This document shows, piece by piece, positions 23,340 to 35,142 of a stretch of DNA of 64,000 nt. Position numbers and translations under genes: made by a program. Source of the stretch: Elephas maximus indicus. Taxonomy: Eukaryota; Chordata; Mammalia; Proboscidea; Elephantidae. Numbering within the stretch: the first letter of the stretch is position 1; every line of letters starts with the position of its first letter. The notes under the pieces were generated by a model, which saw only the letters and a list, made by a program, of their open reading frames with translations, was not told the origin of the DNA and did not search any database. The DNA lies in the NCBI RefSeq assembly GCF_024166365.1, contig NC_064843.1, positions 57,002,532 through 57,066,531 on the forward strand. Direction: 5' to 3'.

Positions 23340-23535
23340 GCTTAACCAGTTGCTGTCAAGTCAATACAGACTCACGGTGATCCCATGTGTGTCTGGGTAG
23401 AACTGTGCTCCATAGGGTTTTCAATGGCTGGTTTTTCAGAAGTAGATTACCAGGCCTTTCTTCCAAGGTGCCTCTGGATGGGCTTGAACCTCTAACCTCA
23501 CATTAACCATGTGCACCACCCGGGGACCCTATCCG
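23340..23535 (-). repeat. AfroSINE variant
   Basis: Antisense: 'cagttgctgtcaagtcaata', 'gggtagaactgtgctccata' and a head 'catgtgcaccacccgggga'. Confidence 0.85.
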
Positions 23536-25508
23536 AACCCCACTGAATCAAAATCTCCAGTTGATCTACAGACACATATTAAAGTTTGGAAACCACCTGA
23601 GTAGGACACCTGGGATGTGACCATGAAGTCAATGATAAATCAGGTTTGAAATGACACAACTGAGGCCATAAATTTGTTTTAAAGTTTTCTTTTTTTTGCT
23701 TGTTTGTTTTTAATTTGGAGTTTCAGATTGTCATGGGGCTTAAGACTCAAAAGGATTTACAGTGTTGAATGACAAGAGAAGCAAAATCTGCCGTACTTAA
23801 GAATTTTACCTGCATAATATTTTGCTTGTTAGGCAGGTCTCATGGGACTGGCATCTTATTATCCTAGTCTGGAAAGGAACAGCAGTGCGTGATGTTACTT
23901 TAATAAACTTCAGCAGAGATCAGACGATACCATACCCCGTAAAATCTATGCATTTTACAATACTGAACAGTAAAAAGGTCCCCCCTTCTTTGGATTAATT
24001 ATCAAATCCTCAAAGGCAAGCTACTGCTTCCAAACTTAATGGAATGCATACATTACCACAATCTATCTCAGAGTCTGCCTATTTTGGGAAGAGGGTTTTA
24101 CCCTGGTTGTAGGAATGACACCTCATTATTAACACAATAACCAGTATTGTGATAGTGCAAATCAAATGTGATAGTCGTTTCTGTTTTCTTTTTTCTTCCC
24201 TAAAAACAAGAATCTGTCCAAAAAGAATAAAACAGAAAAGCTGAAGTAAAATGAAAGGAGGTAGTTGCATAAAATGATTTCCTCCCTGAATTTTGGAAGG
24301 TTTTTTAGGACATTTCAGCCAACATAATTCCAACCATCAAGAAAAAACTGATGTGATCCTCAACAACAATGCCTAGACTTGTTCAACGCATATTGCAAAA
24401 ATAATTTCACTCTACATAAACTTCCTGATGTAATCACCACCTGGGGCAAGAATGAAGACACAAATTGTTGTACGTTTTGTGGCTCTGTCTGACATAAATA
24501 AGCCAAAATGTATCCACCATAGTTTTATGAAGCATTTTCCTTTAAATATGGCCACTTCTCAAAACTACTGCAGCAAGATACTGAAAACATTTAATGAGAA
24601 ATATAAAACATGTTCAAGTAAGGTAGAAAAATATATGTGTGTTTGGAGTCACTAAGAGACACCTCGGCTATCATCCTTATAATTCAAACGTCATGACACA
24701 GTTTTATTACCAGCTGTTTGTAGTAATTTTTCTGCTACCACTAAACTAAGTGAGTTTTATCATCTGTAGCTACATGAAGCTTGGTTAGAGTGTTATAGTA
24801 CTGCCTCTGGGTTTAAGCTGATAAAAAACCTGTTCCACAGAAAAATAAATCATGCTGTTTAACTGGAATACAAGAGCCTGGGACTGAGTGGAACTACAAG
24901 TAAACCCATTTGCTCTTCTATTATTTTAAAAACGTGTTCGTTCTTGACATTCAGCTCCTGAACTGACCTCCAAGAGGGAAATTTGGCTATAGAGGAATAG
25001 TTGCTTTACTATATACCTGATCAAATGTTAGATGCTATAGCGCTATTAATATAGTTGTGTAACCAGGCCACGCAAGGCTCCCTCCCCTTCATTCCCTTCC
25101 TCAGTCCTGCTTTCAATTACTAGTTTCTCAAAATTACTCAGGAAACCTCGGTTTTCAGGAGGACTATTAGCAAACTATTGGAAAGCCCACAGTGACTGTC
25201 CAAGGAGAGAAAAGTGCACTAGATCTTTTCAGAAGAAACTGGAAAGGAGCATGCAGACCATTGCCACTGAGTCGGCATTAGATGGTTGCTTTTGACTGTC
25301 TAATGTACAGCAGCAGCTGTAATTTATTTGTAAGGGAACACGACGTGTATTCTGTCTTTATGCCTCTTCATTTGCTCTTGTGTTTTCTTCCCAGGAGGAA
25401 CGTCTTTGCACAGGCATATCTTGTCTTCTTTGAACTGTTATGAGTTCTTGGCCAGGTCCATTTGTACAATACAGTTAGGTTATAGCTTATTTTCAGTAAA
25501 ATCATTTA
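23536..25508. other. Non-genic, mostly unique AT-rich sequence
   Basis: About 2 kb with no repeat I can name. This is the longest repeat-poor stretch left of the provirus. Short frames (84 codons antisense at 24079-24333, 67 sense at 24452-24655) show no known domain. Confidence 0.4.
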
Positions 25509-25513
25509 ACCAT

Positions 25514-26060
25514 TGTGATGGTTTAGATTGTGTATCAACTTGGTTGGGCCATGATTCTCAGTGTTTTGGCAGTTGTATAGTGTTGTGATAACTTCCCTGT
25601 CGAGATTTGATACATGATCATCCCACATGATAAGATCTGCTGTAACAAATCAGTTGAAGGGGCGTTTTCTTGGGTATGTGGCCTGCATTGAGTGTGGGCA
25701 GACATTCAGGCAGGGCTCAGGGGCTTTTGCTCATTCTGAATCCTGCAGCTGGCTCCTGTTCATCTGACCTCCGGTTCTTGGGACTCAAGCTAGCAGCTTA
25801 CCTGCGGACTTGCCTGCTGATCTTGGGGTTAGCTGATCTTCACAGCCTGCGAGAAACAACCCGGCTCTCCAGCCTACCAATCTTGGGTTTGCCAGCCCCT
25901 GTGGCTACGTGAATCAGGAGAAGCCTCTTTCTTGACCTACAGACTTGGGACACTACAGCCTCTACAACCATGTGGCCATTTCCTTGATATAAATGATGCA
26001 ATATATATGTATTTATAAACTTTACTGGTTTTGCTTCTCTAGAGAACACAGCTGGAGACA
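25514..26060 (+). repeat. 5' LTR of the ERVL provirus
   Basis: Starts TGTGATGG and matches the 3' LTR along its length ('ctcagtgttttggcagt', 'aatcagttgaaggggcg', 'gcttttgctcattctg'). An 81-codon frame inside has no meaning. Confidence 0.9.
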
Positions 26061-26078
26061 TTTGGTACCAAGAGTGGT
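26061..26078 (+). other. Primer-binding site, tRNA-Leu type
   Basis: 'tttggtaccaagagtgg' follows the 5' LTR directly. ERVL elements are named for a tRNA-Leu primer and carry this TGGTACC-type site; the assignment rests on that remembered feature. Confidence 0.65.
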
Positions 26079-28370
26079 TCTAGAGAAACAAAATTGTAAG
26101 GATGAATTTTCTAAATTGGTCCTCAAGTCTGGTTAGTCTTAAAGATGTTAATGACTCTGCTTCCAGTAGTAAAGAGGGTGCTGCTAATCCAGGACGTGAG
26201 GTGGCAATTCAAATATGCAAAATATCACCATCAATAGGTCAAAAAAAAAATAGGTCAGGTATTGGTAAAAGATGAAGCTCTGGTTATTGCATGTATACCT
26301 TTCTACAGTTTTGTCATAATGAGAAGTATAAGGAAGCTGGTTGGTTGGTCCTACTGGTGAAAGAAAGAGATGAGCTCAGAGCTTCAGAGTCAAAGCTCAA
26401 GCACTGCATAAATGACCTCAAAGTTACCACTTGTGCCTTGAAAGAAAGCCTTTTTTCTTGTAGTAACAGAGATGATATTGCCAAAAACCAAACCCAGAGT
26501 CTTTTTGTAAGAGTGGCTGAATTACAACACCCGCTCAACTGCCAACCTCAAAAGTTGTCTGAAATTAAAGCAAGGGCATTGATTGGGAAAAAATGGGATC
26601 CTGAAACCTGGAATGGGGACATATGGGCAGATAATCATGAAGCTGGAAACACTGAGTCTCTAAATTCCATTGAATCACTCCTGCCAACAGAACCATTAGC
26701 CTCTCCACTCCCATCAACACCCAGCTGCATCTAAAGCACCTTTTTCTGAGTTATTGCCTCGGACATTGCCTGAGGCAGATGCTTTACAAAACAATGCTGA
26801 ATGCTCTCAAAATAAATCCCCACAGATTTTGGCTTCTAGACCTATAACTAGGCTTAAGTCCCAGTGAGCCCCAAAAGGTGAAGCACAAAGTGTAAACCAG
26901 GAGGAGGTACACTATACTCTGAAGGAACTGCTTGATTTTCTAATATGCACAAACAGAAACCTGGGGAATATGTGTGGGAATGGCTATTAAGGGATAATGT
27001 GTGGGATAATGGTGCAAGGAACATAAAGATGGATCAGTCTGTGTTTATTGATATGGGCTCACTAAGCACAGATTCTTCATTCAATGTTTCGGCTCGAGAA
27101 GATAGGAAAGGAGCTAATAGTTTATTTGATTTGTTCACTGAAGCATGGATTATGTGATGGCCTACACTAAATCAAGTTGAATTACCAGACCTGCCTTGTT
27201 ATACTGTAGAAGAAGGTATCCAAAGGCTTAAGGAAATTGGCATGCTAGAGTGAATTCATCAGCTTAGACCCACAGACCCACACATGGGGTTCGCAGAGGA
27301 CACACCATTTACCACAATGGTAAGGAACAAGTTTGTGAAGGGAGCCCCAGTGTCTTAGTCATCTTGTGCTGCTGTAACAGAAATACCACAAGTGGGTGTC
27401 TTTACCAAAGAGGAATTTATTTTCTCACAGTGTAGTAAGCTAGAAGTCCAAATTCAGGGCTTCAGCTCCAGGGGCTGGCTTTCTCTCTTTGTCAGCTTTG
27501 GAGGAAGGTCCTTGTCATCAGTCTTCTCCTGGACTAGAAGCTTCTCCACACAGGAACCCCGGATTCAAAGGATGCACTCTGCTCCTGACATTGCTTTCTT
27601 GGTGATGTGAGTTCCCCTCCCCCTACTTATTTCCCTTTCCTTTTATCTCTTGTAAGATAAAATGTGGTGAAGGTCATGTCCCAGTGAAACTCCCTTTACA
27701 TGGGATCAGGGATGTGACCTTTATAAGGGTATTACAATCCCACCCTAATCCTCTTTAACATAAAATTACAATCACAAAATGAAGGACGACCACACAATAC
27801 AGGGAATCATGTCCTAACCAGGTTGGCACTTATTTTTGGGGAACACAATTCAATCAGTGACACACAGCATCCTTGAAGACTGCTGCGATTGCTATTTTAT
27901 TTAAGTCAGATTTGACAGTGGGCACTGCCCTAACTGAATTAAGACTCCTAACTACAGTTGGGGTGATTGGAGCCTGTGGTGGTAGGGGCCAAGTGGCGGT
28001 ACTCTATTACCATAATGGAAAACAAAGTCAAAGCAGTAACCAGGATAGTCTGACTCGTATGGACTTACGGCATTGGCTATTTAGTCATGGTGTCCCTTGC
28101 AGTGAAATAAACAGAAAATATACTACATATTTACTTGATATAAGCAGATGAATTCTAGGTCAAGTGAACAGCAGAATAGAGAGCCACGGCCCCTCAACCA
28201 ATTCCCAGACTTGAGCTAGTTTACAGACCCAGAACCCCTTGGTTGAGGGGGAAGCCATGCCCCCAGGACTCCAATATACTTCCAAAAATGTATACTGTTA
28301 ATCCTTCTCCCAGCCTTCCCCAAAGGAATCTATGGCCTTTTACGAGAGTGACTGTTCATTGGGGAAAAAG
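26079..28370 (+). pseudogene. ERVL gag remnant, interrupted by a MaLR LTR
   Basis: The first open part, 26291-26734 (147 codons), is a charged, coiled-coil-like N-terminal region, followed by a shorter frame at 26945-27157. The MaLR LTR at 27351-27862 cuts the region, and gag-like sequence resumes at 27873-28151. Several in-frame stops separate these pieces. In a living element this would be the capsid polyprotein; here it cannot make one. Confidence 0.7.
27351..27862 (-). mobile_element. MaLR-type solo LTR inside ERVL gag
   Basis: Antisense 'tgtcttagtcatcttgtgct' to 'attcaatcagtgaca'. Flanks 'cccag' (27346-27350) and 'cacag' (27863-27867) look like a 5-bp target duplication with one change. 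Confidence 0.9.
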
Positions 28371-28700
28371 AAATAGTCAGAATATTTGAGGATTACTGGT
28401 TACTGTCTCTGAACTGACACTAATTCTAGGAGATGCAAAACATCACTGTGGCCCACCAGTCAGAGTGGAGGCATTCGGAGATCAGGTTATTAATGGAGTG
28501 TTAGTTCATGTCTATCTCACAGTAGGTCCAGTGGGTCCCCGAACCCATCCTATGGTGATTTCCCCAATTCCAGAATGCATAATTGGAATAGATATACTCA
28601 ACAACTGGCAGGACCCCCACATTGGATCCTTGACAAATGGAGTAAGGGCTATTATGGTAGGAAAAGCCCAGTGGAAGCCATTTAGAACAGCCCCTACCTA
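28371..28700 (+). pseudogene. ERVL protease-like remnant
   Basis: The 78-codon frame at 28465-28701 has the strand-turn composition of a retroviral aspartic protease, including an 'IPECIIGIDIL' stretch that fits the conserved C-terminal G-x-D block just before RT. The active-site D-S/T-G is not seen intact. It lies between gag and RT as expected. Confidence 0.6.
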
Positions 28701-29478
28701 AGAAAATAGTAAGCCAAAAGCAATACCACATTCCTGGAGGGATTACAGAGATTACCGCCATCACCATCAAGGACTTGAAGAATGCAGGGGTGGTAATTCC
28801 CACCGCATCCCCATTCAACTTGCCTATTTGGCCTGTGCAAAAAACAGATGGATCTTGGAGAATGACAATGGATTTTTGAAAACTTAACCAGGTCATGATT
28901 CCAGTTGCAGCTGCTGTTCCAGATGCAGTCTCCTTGCTTGAGCAAATTAATACATCTCCTGGTGCCTGGTATGCAACTATTGATCTGGCTAATGTCTTTT
29001 TTTCCATACCTGTTTTGAAGAACCATCAAAAGCAGTTTGCTTTTAGCTGTCAAGGCCAGCAATACACCTTCAGTTGCCTACCACAGAGCTACATCAACTC
29101 TTGAGCCCTATGTCATAATTCAGTCCGCAGGGACCTTGACCACCGCTCCCTTCCACAAGATGTCACACTGATCCATTACATTGATGACATTATGATGATT
29201 GGACCTAGTAAGGAAGAAGTGTCAGTAACTCTGGACTTATTGGTAAAACATTTGCATGCTAGAGAGTGAGAAATAATCTGACAAAAATTCAGGCACCTTT
29301 CACCTCTGTGAAATTTCTCGGGGCCAAGTGCTGTGGGGCATGTCAAGACACTCCTTCTAAAGTGAAGGAAAAGTTATTTCATCTGGCTCCTCCCACAATT
29401 AAAAAGGAGGCACAACACCTAGTGGGCCTCTTTGGATTTTGAAGGCGGCATATTCCTCTTTTGGGTGTGCTAATCCAA
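28701..29478 (+). pseudogene. ERVL reverse transcriptase remnant
   Basis: Finger and palm motifs are readable across frames: a 'TDGSWRMTMDF' block near 28850, an 'ATIDLANVFFSIP' block near 28975, and the catalytic box Y-I-D-D at 29177-29188. A stop follows the MDF motif (28879) and another breaks the palm at 29101. The thumb region is cut off by the RTE insertion at 29479. Confidence 0.85.
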
Positions 29479-31075
29479 AGATGGGAGGAATACACGGTCA
29501 TTATACCAAAAAGAATAGGTTGACATTAAACCATTTAAAGAGTAGCATACGATCAGGAACTAAAGGTGCTGAATGAAGAAGTCCAAGCTGCACTGAAGGC
29601 ATTGGCGAAAAACAAGGCTCCAGGAACTGACAGAATAGCAACTGAGATGTTTTAACAAATGGATGCAGCACCGGAAATGCTCACTCATCTATGCCAAGAA
29701 ATTTGGAAGACAGCTACCTGGCCAACCAACTGGAAGAAATCCATATTTTTGCCTATTTCCAAGAAAGGTGATCCAACTGAATACAGAAATTATTGAACAA
29801 TATCATTAATATCACATGCAAGCAAAATTTTGCTGAAGATCATTGAAAAGTGGCTGCAACAGTACACTGACAGGGAACTGCCAGAAATTCAAGTGAGATT
29901 CAGAAGAGGACGTGGAACCAGGGATATCATTGCTGATGTCAGATGGATCCTGGCTGAAAGCAGAGAATACCAGAAGGATGTTTACCTGTGTTTTATTGAC
30001 TGTGCAAAGGCATTCGACTCTGTGGATCATAACAAATTATGGATGACATTGAGAAGAATGGGAATTCCAGGACACTTAATTGTGCTTATGAGGAACCTGT
30101 ACATAGATCAAGAGGCATTTGTTTGGACAGAACAAGTGGATACTGTGTGGTTTAAAGTCAGGAAAGGTGTATGTCAGGGTTGTATTCTTTCACCATACCT
30201 ATTTAATCTGTATGCTGAGCAAATAATTTGAGAAACTGGACTATATGAAGAAGAACAGGGCATCAGGATTGGAGGAAGACTCATTAACAACCTGTGTGAT
30301 GCAGATGACACAACCTTGCTTATTGAAAATAAAAAGGACTTACTGATGAAGACCAAAGACCACAGCCTTCAGTGTAGATTACACCTCAACATAAAGAAAA
30401 TAAAAATCCTCACAACTGGATTAATAAGCAACATCATAATAAATGGGGAAAAGACTGACATTGTCAAGGATTTCATTTTCCTTGGATCCACAATCAAGAC
30501 CTAAGGAAGAAGCAGTCAAGAAATCAAAAGACACATCGCATTGGGGAAATCTGCAAAGGACCTCTTTAAGGTGTTGAAAAGCAAAGAAGCCACCTTGAAG
30601 ACTAAGGTGCACTTGACCGAAGCCATGATATTTTCAATTGCATCATATGCACGTGAAACCTGAACAATGAATAAGGAAGACCGAAGAAGAATTGATGCCT
30701 TAGAATTGTGGTGTTGGTGAAGAATATTGAATATACCATGGACAGCCAAAAAAATGAACAAATCTATCTTGGGAGAAGTACAGCCAGAATGCTCTTTAGA
30801 AGCAAGGATGGCGAGAATGCATTTTACATATTTTGGGCACGTTGTCAGGAGGGATCAGTCCCTGGAGAAGGACATGATGCTTGGTAAAGTACAGGGTCAG
30901 CGGAAAAGAGAAAGACCCTCAACAAAATGGACTGACACAGTGGCTGCAACAGTGGGCTCAAGCATAACAATGATTGTGAGTGTGGCGCAGGACCGGGCAG
31001 TGTTTCATTCTGTGGTACATAGGGTCGCTATGAGTTGGAGCCAACTCAACAGCACCTAACAACAGCAACTACTCT
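29479..31075 (+). mobile_element. RTE (BovB-like) LINE, 5'-truncated, inside ERVL pol
   Basis: The 1.6-kb sense copy retains the C-terminal half of a non-LTR reverse transcriptase. A 133-codon frame at 29830-30231 has the palm motif 'CAKAFDSVDHN' and the 'RKGVCQGCILSPYLFNLYAE' block typical of RTE elements. The F/Y-x-D-D catalytic box is diverged at about 30300 ('CDADDTTLL'-like). It ends in an AfroSINE-like tail ('gcacctaacaacagcaac'), which supports the view that AfroSINEs are mobilised by this LINE. Frame breaks on both sides make it inactive. Confidence 0.85.
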
Positions 31076-31123
31076 GGCGTATTTATCAAGTGACTCAAAA
31101 AACTCTTAGTTTTGAGTGGGACA

Positions 31124-32189
31124 CTGTAACATGTTGAATTGTGTCCCCCCAAAATATGTGTCAAGTTTCTTAGGCCATGTGTGGTTGTCCTCCCTCTTGT
31201 GATGTTGTTAGGTGCTGCCGAGTCAGTTCTGACTCCTAGTGATCTTATGCACAACAGAACAAAACACTGCCCTGTCCTGCACCATCCTTACAATCGTTGT
31301 TATGCTTTATTTAGCCCATAGTTGCAGCCACTGTGTCAATCCACCTCTTTGAGGGTCTTCCTCTTTTCCGCTGACCCTGTACTTTGCCAAGCATGATGTC
31401 CTTCTCCAGGGACTGATCGTTCCTGACAACATGTTCAAAGTATGTTTAAGGCATAGTCTTGCCATCCTTGCTTCTAAGGAGCATTCTGGTTGTACTTCTT
31501 CCAAGACAGATTTGTTCGTTCTCTTGGCAGTCCATGGTATAGTTAATATTCTTCGCCAACACCACAATTCAAAGATGTCAGTGCTTCTCCAATCTTCCTT
31601 ATTCATTGCCCAGCTTTCACATGCATATGATGTGGTTGAAAATACCATGGCTTGGGTCAGGCACACCTTAGTCTTCAAGGTGACATCTTTGCTTTTCAAC
31701 ACCTTAAAGAGGCCCTTTGAAGCAGATTTGCCTGATGCAATGCGTCTTTTGATTCTTTGACTGTGATTTTCCTGTGTGTTATAAATCATAATCTCTGGCT
31801 TTGGTTAAAAAGGATAATACTCTTGCCCAGGTCACATCCTTGATCCAATGTAAAGAGAGTTTCCCTGGGTTATGCCCTGCACCACCTTTTATCTTACAAG
31901 AGATAAAAGGAAAGGGAAGCAAGCAGAGGGCTGGGGATCTTTTACCAACAAGAAAGCAGCACTGGGAGCAGAGCACCACCTGGGGTCCCTGAGAAGCTCC
32001 TCGACCAGAGGAAGGTTGATGACAAGAAATCTTCCTCCAGAGCTGACAGAGAGAGATAAAGCGGTCCCCTGGAGATGACACCCTGATATTGGACTTGTAA
32101 CTTACTAGACTGTGAGAGAACAAATTTCTCTTTGTTAAAGCCATCCACTTGTGGTATTTCTGTTATAGCAGCACTAGATGACTAAGACT
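31124..32189 (+). mobile_element. MaLR-type LTR inside ERVL pol, itself split by an RTE copy
   Basis: Starts 'tgtaacatgttgaattgtgt' and ends 'cagcactagatgactaagac'. Without the RTE insertion at 31204-31761 it is about 508 bases. About 50 bases of ERVL pol (31076-31123) separate it from the RTE at 29.5 kb. Confidence 0.85.
31204..31761 (-). mobile_element. RTE LINE 3' end nested in MaLR LTR
   Basis: Antisense 'gttaggtgctgccgagtcag' to 'gattctttgac'. It is flanked by the 6-bp repeat 'tgtgat' at 31198-31203 and 31762-31767, so both edges are fixed. It carries a degraded part of the RTE C-terminal region (160-codon antisense frame, 31307-31789). Confidence 0.9.
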
Positions 32190-33043
32190 GGCACAAAACA
32201 AAAGAAGGCTCTGCCACAGGTTCAGGCTGCTGTGCAAACCACTCTGCCACTTAGGTTATATGATCCAGCTGATCCAATGGTGCTTGGAGTGTCCATGGCA
32301 AAGAGAGATGCTGTTTGGAGCCTTTGGCAAGCTCCTATTTGTGAATCACAGGGCAGACCCTTAGGATTTTGGAGCAAAGCCCTGCCATCCTCTGCAGATA
32401 ACTAGTCTCCTTTTGAGAAGAGATATTTGACTTGTTACAGGGCCTTAGCAGAGACTGAATGCTTAACCATGGGACACCAAGTCAATGTGCAGCCTGAGCT
32501 GCCCATCATTAACTGGGTGTTGTCTGACCCACAGAGTCATAAAGTTGGACCTGCACAGCAGCACTCCATCATTAAATGGAAGTGGTATATATGAGATCAG
32601 GCCCGAGCAGGACCTGAAGGCACAAGTTGTACGAGAAAGAAGTGGCCCAAATGCCCATCGTTTCCACTCCTGTCACATTACCTTCCATCTCCCAGTCTGC
32701 ACCTATGGCCTCACGGGGAGTTCCGTATGATCAGTTGACTGAAGGAGCAGAAACTCGCACTTGGTTTATAGATGGTTCTGTGTGATATGCAGGCATCTCT
32801 TGAAAGCAGACAGTGGCTGCACTGCAGCCCCTTTCTGGGACTTCCCTGTAGGACAGTGGTGAAGGAAAGTCCTCCCAATGCACAGAGCTTCGAGCAGTGC
32901 CCCTGGTTGTTCACTTTGCTTGGAAGGAGAAATGGCCAAATGTGCGGTTGTATACTGATTCGTGGACTGTGGCCAATGGTTTGGCTGAACGGTCAGAGAC
33001 TTGGAAGGAACATGATTGGAAAATTGGAGACAAGGATTTATGA
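32190..33043 (+). pseudogene. ERVL RT connection and RNase H remnant
   Basis: The 75-codon frame at 32178-32405 begins in the RT connection region. RNase H-like blocks follow, with a 'WFIDGS'-like first-strand motif near 32760 and a 'YTDS'-like motif near 32950, in different frames. Multiple stops. Interrupted by the MaLR LTR at 33044. Confidence 0.75.
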
Positions 33044-33518
33044 TGTCTTAGTCATATAGTGCTGCTATAACAGAAATACCACAAGTGGATGGCTTTAACA
33101 AAGAGAGGTTTATTTCCTCACAGTAAAGTAGGCTAGAAGTCCCAAGTCAGGGCGTCAGCTCCAGGGGAAGCCTTTCTCTCTGTCGGCCTTCTCATCAATC
33201 TTCCCCTGGATTTGGAGCTTTTCTGCACAGCTCTGCTTCCTGCACTGCTTTCTTGGTGATAGAAGGTCTCCACTGCTCTGCTTGCTTCCTTTTTCTTTTA
33301 TGTCTTGTAAGATAAAAGGTGGTGCATGCAACACCCCAGGGAAACTCCCTTTACATTACACCAGGGATGTGCCCTGAGCAAGGGTGTTACAATACCACCC
33401 TAATCTTCTTTAACATAAAATTATAATCACAAAATGGAGGACAAGCAGAAAATACTGGGAATCATGGCCCAGCCAAATTGATACATGTTTCGGGGGGAAC
33501 ATAATTCAATCCATGACA
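33044..33518 (-). mobile_element. MaLR-type solo LTR inside ERVL pol
   Basis: Antisense 'tgtcttagtcatatagtgct' to 'ataattcaatccatgaca'. It is inserted near the RNase H / integrase boundary. Confidence 0.9.
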
Positions 33519-34440
33519 TATAGGGAAGAGGTATACGCATAGACCTCTCTGAATGGGCTAAGGAAGTAAAAATATTTGTGTCTCATGTGAATGCTTACCA
33601 AAGGGTGACCTTAGCAGAGGAGGATTTTAACAATCAAGTGGATAGAACGACACATTCCATGGAAACCACTCATTTTCTTTCCCCAGCTACTCCTGTCATT
33701 GCTCAATGTGGTCATAAACAAAGTGGCCATGGTGGCAGGGATGGAGGTTATGCGTGGGCCTGGCAACATGGACTTCCACTCACCAAGGCCGACTTGGCTA
33801 CAGCCAATGCTGAGTGCCCAATCTGCCAGCAGCAGAGACCAACACTGTGTCCTTGATATGGCACCATCCCTTGAGGTGATCAGCCAGCAACCTGGTGGCT
33901 AGTTGATTACATTGGACCACTTCCATCATGGAAAGGACAGCATTTTGTTCTTACTGGAATAGACACTTACTCTGGGTATCAATTTGTCTTCCGTGCATGT
34001 GATGCTTCTGTCAAAACTACCATCTGTGGACTTACAGAATGCCTTATCCACTGTCTTGGTATCCCACACAGCATTGCTTTGGATCAAGGAACTCACTTCA
34101 CAGCAAATGAAGGGTGGCAATGGGCCCATGCTCATGGAATTCACTGGTCTTACCATGTTCCCCATCATTCTGAAGTGGCTGGCTTGATAGAACAATGGAA
34201 TGGCCTAAAGACACAATACGGTGCCAGCTGGGTGGCAATACCTTGCAGGGTTGGGTCATCGTTCTCCAGGAGGCTGTATATGCCCTAAACCAGCATCTGA
34301 TATATGTTGCTGTATTTCACATAGCCAGGATTCATGGGCCCAGGAACCAAGGGGTAGAAATGGGAGTGGCACCACTGGCTATTACTCCTAATGACTCATT
34401 CACGAGATTTTTGCTTCCTGTCCCTGCAACCCTATCCTCT
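33519..34440 (+). pseudogene. ERVL integrase remnant
   Basis: The zinc-binding region is split over frames at 33578-33856 ('H..H' and 'CPICQQ' near 33820 give the HHCC pattern). The catalytic core is spread over 33900-34200: the first Asp is within the 'DYIGPLPS' block (about 33905), the second in 'ALDQGTHF' (about 34078), and the Glu in 'HSEVAGLIEQW' (about 34170). Frameshifts and stops separate them. Confidence 0.85.
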
Positions 34441-34935
34441 GCAGGTCTAGAGGTCTAGGGGTCTTAGTTCCCTAGGGAGGAATGCTCCCACCTGAAGACA
34501 CATCATTGAATCCATTGAACTGGAAACTAAAAATACCACTTGGTCACTTTGGGTTCCTTATGCCTCTGGATCAACAGGCAAAGAAGGGGTTATTGATCCT
34601 GATTACAAGAAGAAGTCAGATTAATATTACAGAACGGAGGTAAAGAAGAGTATGTCTGGAATGCAGAAGACCCTTTAGGTCGTCTCTTAGTACTACCATG
34701 CCCTGTGATTAAAGTCAACGGAAAAGTACAGTAACCCAATTCCAACATGACTACTAATGGCCCCGACCCTTCAGGTATGAAGGTTTGAGTCACCCCACCA
34801 GGCAAAGAATCACGACCCAGCTGAGGTGCTTGCAGAGGGCAAAGGGAATACTGGATGGATGAAGGAAGAATGTAGTTCTAAATATCAGTTAAGGCCACAT
34901 GACCAGTTGCAGAAACAAGGACTGTAATTGTTATG
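34441..34935 (+). pseudogene. ERVL dUTPase remnant
   Basis: Downstream of integrase, frames near 34580-34730 contain a 'GVIDPDY' motif and a 'DPLGRLLVLPCP' segment, the region where ERVL elements encode dUTPase. Stops abound. No envelope gene follows before the 3' LTR. Confidence 0.65.
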
Positions 34936-35142
34936 AGTATTTCTGCTTTGTAAGTGTGCATCAAATATTTTTGTTTTCTTCACTTATAAAATATAAGATG
35001 TAAACAGGGCTATCACATTTTTGGTTGTATATGTGTCTTCTGTATCATGTTAGGCCCAAGTATGACCTTATAATTGTCTTTATTCAGAGATTACATACGG
35101 TTTAAGGAGATGTGTACAGGTGCCGAGTTGACAGGGGTGGAC

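Noticed and set aside
26291-26734. 147-codon frame as a possible host gene
   Set aside because: Position and coiled-coil character identify it as the gag N-terminus of the ERVL provirus.
29830-30231. 133-codon reverse-transcriptase frame as a domesticated gene
   Set aside because: Part of a 5'-truncated RTE LINE with stops on both sides; nothing suggests selection.
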